Shown: in pieces, positions 55,863 to 64,000 of the stretch
How positions within the stretch are numbered: position 1 is the stretch's first letter
Layout of the letters: each line of letters opens with the position of its first letter
NCBI GenBank assembly: GCA_947623455.1
Contig: OX392538.1
Location: 2,790,001 to 2,854,000 of the forward strand
DNA: 64,000 bases
Origin: Mimachlamys varia
Lineage: Eukaryota > Mollusca > Bivalvia > Pectinida > Pectinidae
Reading direction: 5' to 3'
Notes under the pieces: generated by a model
What the model saw: only the letters and a program-made list of their open reading frames with translations
What the model was told of the DNA's origin: nothing
Database searches by the model: none
Made by a program: the position numbers and the translations under genes

Positions 55863-56215
55863 ATCAAACCAAATCAAAGTATACTGTCGGTAACCCCCAG
55901 CAGAACAACCAACCTGGCCACATTATACCGACAACGGGTGAACCTTTGGTTCCATATATTCTAATTTTAAATCTAATTATCTTTTTGAATCAATGGTTTT
56001 GTTTTGTTTGGTTGATGGTACGTCCTATTAACAGCCAGGGTCAACTCATGACGGCCTCCCGGGGAACAAAATGTATGTGATATGCGTGTTGAGAGCGTGT
56101 GTATTTTGGAGGCGGCGGTATGTTCATGCAATTCTTTTTGCGATAGTTCAGATCTTTTGCCGATTTAAATTGTTACCACACTGAAGTATACTGCCGACTA
56201 AAGGCCAAAAGTGAG
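55863..56215 (+). repeat. Dispersed repeat family A copies
   Basis: First piece: AAAGTATACTGTCGGTAACC and GGCCACATTATACCGACAAC. Second piece from about 56,005: GGTACGTCCTATTAACAGCC, ACTCATGACGGCCTCCCGGG, TTGGAGGCGGCGGTATGTTC, TTGCGATAGTTCAGATCTTT and GAAGTATACTGCCGAC. The second is the fullest copy in the window. Confidence 0.7.
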
Positions 56216-56329
56216 GTTGTGTCAAAGTAGACATTAGGAAAGAGAAAATTGTTTAGAAAGAATGGGAAAGATAAATCCCAAGTGCAGTTGAATACAGTTT
56301 GTTAAGGCAATATCTTCCATAGTCATAGA

Positions 56330-56645
56330 CTTGGTTTTTTTTGTTTCCATACAAAGGCTGAATTTGTCGAAGGGCTGGCTTATCAGGTCGGGTAACAAAA
56401 TCCTTGCCAAATCTTTCAATTTCACTTTTAGATATATCGACGATGTGTTAAAAAACAAGAAGGTTGCTGACCTAGTCGATCGTATATACCCTATTGGGTA
56501 ACATTTCCGGAACACTTGGTCTCGTGTACTTTTACGAGGGTTTCCATGTAAATCTTTCCTATGTTCATATTATGCCTCAAGTTTAATCGACTTTGAGTTC
56601 GGATTATGGTTTTGTTGACGCTTTGGTATTCTCTGATTTTTATTT
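56330..56645 (+). pseudogene. Reverse transcriptase relic joined to 3' tail
   Basis: KAEFVEGLAYQ-like sequence, then NFTFRYIDDVL with an intact YIDD, KNKKVADLVDRIYPIG, and a direct join to the tail at ACATTTCCGGAACACTTGGT. The C-terminal RT and the conserved VVDEAED block are both deleted. Ends GACGCTTTGGTATTCTCTGA. Confidence 0.75.
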
Positions 56646-56649
56646 TTTG

Positions 56650-58345
56650 CACGTAATGACGAGTGCTATTCAGAAACAAGTAATCTATTGGATTAATGTG
56701 CGATTGTAAGGAGATCTGCATTGTTCTATTGTATCGTACCAGACATCGAAAGATGTGTTACCATAATCTATGACGCAGTTGAAAACCTGGGAAAGTAATC
56801 ACTGTCTTCGATTTATACTATAGATACTTCAGTGTGCGTACTATTTAGTTGTTACGTCATAGCTTTCTTGTTTACGAATAGTTTCGAGATAATATTGGTC
56901 TTGTTACCGTATCTATAAACAATAGCTATGCGACAGACATACTTTTCCCATTATATCAACGTTTATAAATATTGAAGATATCGACCAAATATTTCCACAC
57001 ATGATGAAATCAGCCCTTTTCTATGACGGATATAGCCGCTTTGAATAGCAACATGGACTTTGCGGCAATCTTATCTACGTGATTGATATATGAAAAAATT
57101 CCGTTTACTAAAAAACCTTGTATGTTATATAATATCCATAAAGTCTAATCGAGCACCAAGAGGAAATAACCCGGTGTAACAAATGACGTCAGAGGCGTAA
57201 ACCAAGGCGTTCAAACACCTCGGCTAAGGCGTCACGAACGATGAGCGTTCACATTATTTCCTAATTATCAACATAATGAATGTTTATACATCGACACGCT
57301 GTGCTAAAATGATAAATATTTGGTCGTAATAGATTTGAAATTAACTACAGTTTTGAGTATTCTTATACAGTACTAGTAAACATGCGTTCAGCAGTTAGAT
57401 AGTAGTAGCACGTTAAATTGTTATCCTTAACGCCTCATTGTCAAGGTCATTTGGGTTTGTAAGGATAATCATAAAACTGAATATACTGGCCAGAACATTC
57501 GACCAAATTGACAGAAATTGTAAAGACTCTAAATACGTGTTAACCGCTAAAAGAACATTGTCAGTTTGACATTTTATTCAACATTCGGACTATACTATAT
57601 TATCATCAACCTTGCGAATCTAATGAAATAACTGAATGTACTGTACTGCATTCGTCACGCCCCAAGGTGGCACTTTCGAAGCTTTTAATACTACGAAAAG
57701 TGTAGTATTTCAGGGATGTGGCAGATTAAAAAGTTCGGAAATGTCTAGAATATTGTAGGGGCAAGGACGGTAGGGAGACTCGGACAAGTTTCATGAAAAT
57801 AAAGCATACAACTCACCCTATCGAGTGTTTTATTGTTCTTTTTCTTAAATCGGTTTCTTGTGTGTCAAACGTCTGTATCGAGGGACATTGTCTACCCCAC
57901 GTCATATGAGTTGATATTAAAAGAGAAGACAAATACCGGTATCCGGAATCATTCCACAGAAAGTGATTGTAGCGGACAACTTTGAAAACAGGTCACTCAC
58001 TACGTTTTCCCCCTGTCATATAAACTCGGACGGTCCCAAAATGTGTTAGAAGGAATACATATGTAATGAAATAATGATATTTTATAAGTTTAAAACAAAT
58101 CATTAAAGTTGTAATCAATATGTATTCTTAATGTTTAATTTTCCCTATCTTTGAAAGCGGATTTTATGATTAAATATTTTTGGCAATACAATTTTTTGTA
58201 TTAGATATATCAAACTAAATTTCATGCAAACATGTTAAATAAAGTTTCAGAATTTTTATTTGCAAAATTATTTGCTTATTTTTATTTATTTTTTTATTTA
58301 TTGCAAAGTATCTGTCTCTCTGTCGAAATACGTGGTTATTCATTG
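56650..58345. other. No gene recognised
   Basis: About 1.7 kb of AT-rich DNA with no long frames or repeat partners noted. Confidence 0.45.
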
Positions 58346-58349
58346 TATA

Positions 58350-58830
58350 GCCTTTATCAAAATGCAAAAAAATATCGGCATAAGCCAAGAGGGAAGACTA
58401 TGAAGTACGATCCCTCTTCTATGGAAAAGGCTGTAGCGGCTGTGAAAAGTGGGGGTTGTATCGATAAGACAGGCGGCTAAAGATTTTATTGTACCGAAGT
58501 CCATGCTCGGGGACAAGGTCAGCGGGACCAGTTCAGTCAGTGGTTTTGACAAAACCAGGAAGGGCCCAACGATTACTCATGAATTACTCAAAAACAAAAT
58601 TGTCGATACAGTTATCAACGCCTCGAGTAAGTAGAGGTATGGAGATCAGATGCCGTCAACGTTTTGCGAGGACAGGTACCCTCTGCAAAAAACTTCCAAG
58701 TATTTAGAAACGGTTTGCAAGGGAAAGGTTTGTTTCAGGGATTGAAATCTCGGCATCCCGAGCTTGTGATTACGAAACCAGAAAAACTCGGCAACTCCAG
58801 GGCCAGGATTCTGTGATCAGTATTACATCT
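58350..58830 (+). pseudogene. Pogo/Tigger-like transposase relic (psq-type HTH)
   Basis: First frame: KKYRHKPRGKTMKYDPSSME and KAVAAVKSGG; a one-base slip at the G run near 58,450 leads to VSIRQAAKDFIVPKSMLGDK and VSGTSS, then GPTITHELLKNKIVDTVI before a stop. Another frame resumes with GLKSRHPELVITKPEKLGNS and RARIL near 58,740-58,815. The order AV..V..G..SIR.AA..F.VP.S.L.D.VSG, then GP, then RHPEL...PE.L...RA is that of pogo-superfamily transposases (psq-type helix-turn-helix, then CENP-B-type DNA-binding domain). The DDE domain was not found downstream, so the copy is truncated. TIRs not located. Confidence 0.65.
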
Positions 58831-58989
58831 CCATTTATCTCCCCAGGCCTTGAGACATTGGGTACACACCCATCCCGATCGCTGAATAAGCATGCCAATG
58901 GTACACAGCATTTAAAGGCATCCCAAATACATGCAGAGGTAAGTGCAAATTGGGCCCAAACCAACTACGATGACTTTGTGAGGTTTGTT

Positions 58990-59195
58990 TAGGTGTAGAG
59001 GACCTTGTTAGACACATTGAACTTGCCCCAACACAATGCTACTTACGTATCAGTTAAAACTGCCAGACTTAATTGAACTAATAGGGGAAACATTGAGAAT
59101 AGTTTGGACCCTCTACGCAAAGCCCCATTTTACAGCCTGCTAGCTATACTCTGGACCAAATCTATGAACAAAAACGAGAACCAGAGGTCTTTGGT
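58990..59195. other. No gene recognised
   Basis: May hold further decayed transposon sequence; I cannot assign it. Confidence 0.3.
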
Positions 59196-59744
59196 TTGAG
59201 ATCCTGTTTTGTCAGGACAAATGTTGTTGCAACGATATGTGTTTTGTGTGATTTGTTAAAACTACTTAACCATTTGAGTCTCTACCTCCTAAAAACTGAT
59301 TTGGTATTATGCAATGTGTCAGAGAAAGTTAAAACTACTGTAACTGAACAAGAAATCATCCATGACATTTTTCTTGAATTTCAAGAGAATCAGATTGACA
59401 ACCATAGTCAGTGGTATGTCAGCTGTTTCGCTGGTTTGGTACTAATTATTGATGACAAAACTGATCGTCAAAGGCGTGATAGGGGACATCAAGATGACGA
59501 CTTTACATCGTATACTTTTTTAAAGATGTTGCTGTTCCCTTTGTTGGAAGTTAGATTGGGGAAATCAATCACCCAGTATTTGATGTTTTTCGGAGGGCTC
59601 TGGGTCAGAGTATGGTCGATGACAATATCAGTGCTGTTGCTCTTCAAAACCATAAAAAAGTACTATCAATATCAAGTTTGCCTATCATTTCATCACCCAG
59701 GTGATGGTGCTCTAATAATTGTAAACCGAAATAATTTTTGTTAG
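59196..59744 (+). CDS. 182-codon open frame, unrecognised
   Basis: One of the longest open frames in the window outside the transposase. It holds EKVKTTVTEQEIIHDIFLEF, a short hydrophobic WYVSCFAGLVLIID and DKTDRQRRDRGHQDDDF. No family recognised. An overlapping frame (about 59,570-59,700) reads HPVFDVFRRALGQSMVDDNI, which also looks protein-like, so the region may be a frameshifted transposon or host-gene relic downstream of the pogo relic. Could be chance. Confidence 0.2.
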   Translation: MRSCFVRTNVVATICVLCDLLKLLNHLSLYLLKTDLVLCNVSEKVKTTVTEQEIIHDIFLEFQENQIDNHSQWYVSCFAGLVLIIDDKTDRQRRDRGHQDDDFTSYTFLKMLLFPLLEVRLGKSITQYLMFFGGLWVRVWSMTISVLLLFKTIKKYYQYQVCLSFHHPGDGALIIVNRNNFC

Positions 59745-60049
59745 TTGAATTATTTGAGAACAAGCAATATTTAGATGAAAATTGATAATTCATTGAATTC
59801 ATCAACAATAAAATAATATCAGCAGCCACCTGGAAATGATTATGATGACCTCTATGGATTGACTTGTCATGTGTTAGCATATTTTTAAATTTGATGTTTT
59901 GTTTTTTTTCTTTAAAGGGGTGTCTGTACTTTGTAGACACTATGGAGAACCTGGAGAGGACACTTTGCCAGAGTCCAAATTAAGAGATCGCACAAACGAC
60001 AAACAGGGAGTAACAACTACTATTGTTCTAGATTATTGTATGTCTCGGC

Positions 60050-60200
60050 CAGTCGACAGAACCAATAGCCTTCCTCACGGGGGCGATCGCTCAACTAAAG
60101 GCCAAACGTGGTGGTGTATTAAGGGAGACATTGGAAAACATTATCCCAAGTTTAGTGGCCTCTTACCATTATCTAATGGGGACAACATCAAGCCCTAACA
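60050..60200 (+). repeat. Dispersed repeat family A, 3' part
   Basis: CGACAGAACCAATAGCCTTC, GGGGGCGATCGCTCAACTAA, AGGGAGACATTGGAAAACAT and TTTAGTGGCCTCTTACC, homologous to 35.68-35.78 kb. Confidence 0.6.
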
Positions 60201-60320
60201 GTAGAGCATTTTATTTTTTTGTTTTTTTTAACGGCTCACAACATATCGAGTCATTCATTGCCAAACAACATTGCATATAATTTGCAATCATTTACATATC
60301 TCTCAAAACGTGATCACATA

Positions 60321-60520
60321 AGCGGCTACGGTTGTTGAGCGTTGAAGGTGTGCCGACATTCTGCAACTAGCCCACTATCTTTGGGATGCGAGATTGAAAA
60401 CCACGTGGGGCAGTTACTAGGTACTGAACGTAGGTCGCTGGTTTTTCCCCGGTTTTCCTCCACTTCAAATCCAGACACGTCCTTAAATGACCCCGACTGT
60501 TAATTGGACGTAAAACAAAA
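60321..60520 (+). mobile_element. tRNA-derived SINE, diverged
   Basis: Head AGCGGCTACGGTTGTTGAGC with GGTGTGCCGACATT, degraded B box (GAGATTGAAAACC), then ACGTGGGGCAGTTACTAGGT, ACTGAACGTAGGTCGCTGGT, TTTCCTCCACTTCAAATCC and tail CACGTCCTTAAATGACCCCG, TTAATTGGACGTAAAACAAA. I recognise this order of blocks from SINEs common in bivalves. RNA polymerase III boxes are decayed, so probably inactive. Confidence 0.65.
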
Positions 60521-60534
60521 TGAACTAAACCACA

Positions 60535-62945
60535 GGCGGCTAAAAATAAGACTGTCCTTCGGCCTTATCATCTGATGTATTTTATTCATTTAAAAGCTTG
60601 TTTTCGTTGTGGATGTAGAAGCCTTGTTCTCGATTAAAGGAGTGACCTCAAGCATATGTTGGTAAAATAATTATAAACAGAACATATATATTACAATAAA
60701 TGGAACCCTCTGGTATCGTTTCCATATTTTCATTTGTTTTCAATATTAAACAACAAAGAAGTATGCTGTTTACATAGGTTCATGTTCTTTGTAAATAAAA
60801 TATATATTTTTAAACTGCCTGAAGTATACCATAAAGGCGACTTCGCCTTGCAGTCAATAATACTTGATTAATTTAATAGATACTTGGAAATAAAATATTG
60901 GCGCAGATTTATTCCCAGTGTTATAAGAGAAATTTATTGCGGGAAGCAATTGCAGCGATAATTGTTCTTTGGATTCAATCAACACAAAAATGAGAAACTG
61001 ATTGAAAAAATGCAGAGATTGAATGGAAGTAACGAGAGCTCACAATCCCATCGTGTGTCTCGGGAATGTTATGGCGTTCATACAGAGGTGTTTGTCGGAT
61101 GTTAAAGAGTCGTCAACAAGGGGACGGCTTCGAGGTAACCGCCTCCTCAACCCGTGCTAATGGGTAGTATTCCATCAGCAAGTGATATGAGCATAGAATT
61201 GGAAATACCGGAAATAGAGATAATCAAATGCATATTTTATATGAACGGCAGTATTTTAATCATGTGTTAGTACCATTATACTTATTAACTGAATGACATT
61301 AGATGTGATTATGATCATTCTTAGTATTACAAACCACACCCGTTATGCTGATAACTAAGGATATTCATGAGATAGAGTCTTTGGTGAGAACTCGGTGAAA
61401 CTCTTGGTGAATTTTGACGATGATATAATTCCCAACTTCTATTATCGTTTAATGTATTATATTAAACTTGGATGAAAATGCCGAGAAGCAATGTGTATGT
61501 TCAGTAGCTTTACAATATTGCTAGCCTTGAAAGGTGCCTGTATGCATTTTTCAAGATAACGTTCTTGTTTAGAAACGAGCCGATGATATTACTTAACTGT
61601 TATAAGTGTTATCACTTGATTAATTATATTACACAATTGTATACTTTACAACAAAAGTATGTGCTGCTAACAAGAAAGAAGTTCTCTCAGCTGCATCAAG
61701 ATCTGATGACATCCCATAGGGGGCACGTTCAGGTGACCTTTTGCATTAGCCAATCAGAATACTACTTTCAGAATCTGAAATGTGGATTTTTAGAGGCGAC
61801 AAAGCTTGTATTATCATTTAGTCATTTCGTCAACTAATTTTTATATGGAATTATGTGTCGAAATGACTTGCTGCAATGTGACAGTTCATTGGACGTATAT
61901 TTTGTAGGAACTCGAATTGGAATCCAGCTGTTCAAAATATAAGGAGTAACCTGAATCTAGTAAAATAAGTGAATGTTATTGTCAAAGCATATTATTACCA
62001 GATCAAGAGCATCGGCTGAACACGGCAGTTTAAAACTGCAAATGCATGCAATATTTCACTTGTTACTATACATTGTACCTCGTTGCAGTATGGTAATGCA
62101 TGTATGTAAACGATAATATTGGCTGAAGCAAAAATTCATCAGAACATAACCCCTAACGGGATGTTATTGAATCCTATGGATGCTGGGTGTACCGTAGCGA
62201 CCATGGATTTCAATCAGATTGTTTATTTATATGCACATTGATATTAATGATTGCTTCATGAAAAATTGTGATTTAACAAATGATATAGAGAAATAATTAA
62301 TATTTTAGGAAATATCAACCTTTTAGTTTTTTCCTTTGCATTCACAGTATTTTTTGTTATCGGCCCTTAAATCCTGATGCAACACGGGATATATCTAAGT
62401 AATTGCATTGCTTTATTATAATAATTGTACGTACAGTATATGAAACATGCATTGCCATTAATTATCTCAATAAATGCAGCCTACATCAACAGCTGATGAT
62501 ATATATTGGTGTTGAGGATAATTTGACATTTTCAACATTCATAAAGCTGAAATGCGTGATTAATCAGCTTTTATTATATTCATGTTGGCATACCGCATTA
62601 TTAAACAATGTTTTATGGATATAAATGATCCTGTAGTGTTTTGGTGTTATTGAATGTTGAGGCTGAAAACCTTTTTTAAATTTCCTACACATCTAGATAG
62701 TTTAGAAAAAAAGCAAACATTTTCACGACTTCAGCAAAAACCAGCCAAAGAATTGTTTATCTTAATGTAGCTTAACAGAAGATTGAATAATCAACTATAC
62801 TAAAAGCAAAATATTGATAGGCTTGTGTTTAAATCTTGATTAAAACACTTAAAAATATAAGGTACACACGCAGTATGAACATACACTCTGTAGTTTATCT
62901 TGATTTGATGAAATAGAAAAGTGCAATTAGAAACATTTATATCAC
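60535..62945. other. No gene recognised
   Basis: About 2.4 kb of AT-rich DNA; a 90-codon frame at 61,565-61,837 has no motif. Confidence 0.5.
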
Positions 62946-63184
62946 GTAAACTCTCGCACACGGTGTGCGAGCCGAGCGGTAACGCGGCGACCTGACGCCG
63001 TAATTATTATAGATATGAGCATTGCCTGGTCTTCACAGGCAAACTCGCGGAAGTTGCGTGACGTATATTAACTTTCCGGAACATCCATCTTGGATTTGTA
63101 CGCCATTACCTCATCCATATCAATGCCACGCATTGCCAGCCGGACGAGCCGTCGTAAGGTGAGGTAGGCAGGGGAGTAAGGATT

Positions 63185-63394
63185 ATGGATAGGGCCGGGA
63201 GGGACATTTCAGTGGACACACCGAAGTATCTCGTGTCCGGGGGAGTAAACCAGCTGTTATACTGTAACAGTACATTTGCTCAGTGGAGAGACGAAAAGCA
63301 GTGGCTCGGGGTAAACAACTGGCTGTTTTGTATACTACACAAGTACACTACATCCTCAATAACGTCACAGGCGATATTAAAATATTCTACGTGA
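63185..63394 (+). CDS. Possible first exon in a CpG-richer stretch
   Basis: The frame starts MDRAGRDISVDTPKYLVSGG, followed by VNQLLYCNSTFAQWRDEKQW. The stretch from about 62,955 to 63,310 is richer in G, C and CpG than most of the window, as around some promoters. A possible donor CTCGGGTAAAC at about 63,308 would end the exon after EKQWL. No family recognised and no promoter element identified. Confidence 0.2.
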   Translation: MDRAGRDISVDTPKYLVSGGVNQLLYCNSTFAQWRDEKQWLGVNNWLFCILHKYTTSSITSQAILKYST

Positions 63395-63469
63395 ATAGAT
63401 ATATAATAGAATGAATATACTTTAATGTTATTCGCCAATCGACAGAAATCTCCGGTTTACTTGGAGTCC

Positions 63470-63640
63470 ACGATGTAAGCAGCTGATGTAGAAGAGTCTG
63501 TTGTGTCCTTTATTTCAAGTTCAGAAGGGTATTTACGATCGACGTGGTCAGCAAACTTCGTCGATATATCTGGAAGTGAAATTCAAAGATTTGGCAAGGT
63601 TTTTGCCACCTGTACCGATCAGCCCCCCACAAACACATGT
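63470..63640 (-). pseudogene. Reverse transcriptase fragment, YIDD region
   Basis: Minus strand: AACCTTGCCAAATCTTTGAA, then AATTTCACTTCCAGATATAT (FTSRYID), a short deletion, GCTGACCACGTCGATCGTAA and CCCTTCTGAACTTGAAATAA (YPSELEI). Antisense to the 62-codon plus-strand frame, which is therefore a shadow. Confidence 0.7.
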
Positions 63641-63649
63641 GTTTTACTA

Positions 63650-63720
63650 ACACAACCACACCGCATACACATGGAGGCCGTCATTAAATGACTCTAGCTG
63701 TTAAAAACAAACCAAATCAA
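63650..63720 (-). repeat. SINE / family A terminal fragment
   Basis: Minus strand: TTGATTTGGTTTG, AACAGCTAGAGTCATTTAAT and GACGGCCTCCATGTGTATGC. This short shared end occurs in family A and, in the opposite orientation, in the SINE tail, so the exact source is uncertain. Confidence 0.45.
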
Positions 63721-63842
63721 GATGACGAAAATAAAAAAAAATCATATCCCTCAAAAAACCACATGAATTATATGTTTTTAGCTCTTATCAAGACCATACT
63801 GTCAAAATGAACAGCAGTTTTGTTACATGTCAAAGATCACAA

Positions 63843-64000
63843 AATGTTACATGTCGGGTGTCGTCGATGAAGCAGAGGACGCTTGCTCTTCCCGAACACC
63901 TGGTCTTATTATATTGTGCTTTTACGAGAGTCTCCATGTAAATATTTCCTTTGTTCCTATTTTGCCCCTAGTTTGGTCGATTTTGGGTTCGGATTATGGT
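63843..64000 (+). mobile_element. 3' tail of the RT retroelement, cut by window end
   Basis: TACATGTCGGGTGTCGTCGA, GCTTGCTCTTCCCGAACACC, TTTTGCCCCTAGTTTGGTCG and TTGGGTTCGGATTATGG. The last ~40 bp of the tail fall outside the window. Confidence 0.8.

Noticed and set aside
63035..63075. tRNA gene near the CpG-richer stretch
   Set aside because: A small hairpin (GCCTGGTCTTCACAGGC) is present but no cloverleaf or A/B boxes could be built.

Overview
The window looks like AT-rich, gene-poor nuclear DNA from a marine invertebrate. A bivalve mollusc is the best fit. The basis is the repeat repertoire: tandem-core elements ending in a hairpin, AGGTCA-rich ~145 bp repeats, a SINE ending in the GACGT...AAAC type tail, and an abundant YIDD reverse transcriptase family. 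Species is not determinable by eye. I found no intact, recognisable host gene and no rRNA or canonical tRNA gene. Nearly every recognisable coding trace is a broken transposon gene; a few short open frames could be orphan exons but are weakly supported.

Layout. 0-5 kb: a decayed hammerhead-ribozyme repeat, a foldback element, a 527 bp terminal-inverted-repeat element and a second foldback. 5.2-9.6 kb: a 3,992 bp DNA transposon with perfect 16 bp ends, carrying a frameshifted zinc-finger/DDE/SWIM transposase gene on the minus strand, inserted into a 19 bp minisatellite whose two halves lie on either side. A 431 bp internally deleted derivative lies at 13.92-14.35 kb. 10-22 kb: five minisatellites (24-26, 46, 28/56 and 74 bp units), reverse transcriptase relics, and hammerhead copies at 11.66 and 20.7 kb. 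24.15-24.69 kb: two hammerhead ribozymes in direct orientation exactly 380 bp apart, the arrangement of a metazoan retrozyme. 26.9-28.75 kb: about 41 copies of a 44 bp unit with a six-unit higher-order duplication. 30.5-31.1, 34.6-35.45, 39.6-39.95 and 43.8-46.1 kb: tandem-core elements; two of these are complete and share an architecture (5' palindrome, subterminal inverted repeat, tandem core, GACGGAC-rich tract, terminal hairpin) although their sequences differ. 46-64 kb: more reverse transcriptase relics, a pogo-like transposase relic, a SINE and members of another dispersed family.

How the parts relate. About 19 fragments belong to one retroelement family. Most 5'-truncated copies end at the same 3' point (GGTATTCTCTGATTTTT), which suggests target-primed reverse transcription; its protein motifs resemble Penelope-like reverse transcriptases. 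Hammerhead ribozymes are known to travel with Penelope-like elements and retrozymes, so the ribozyme repeats may depend on that machinery; this link is inference. The DDE/SWIM transposon and its deletion derivative form an autonomous/non-autonomous pair. Family assignments rest on motif recognition by eye, without database searches.
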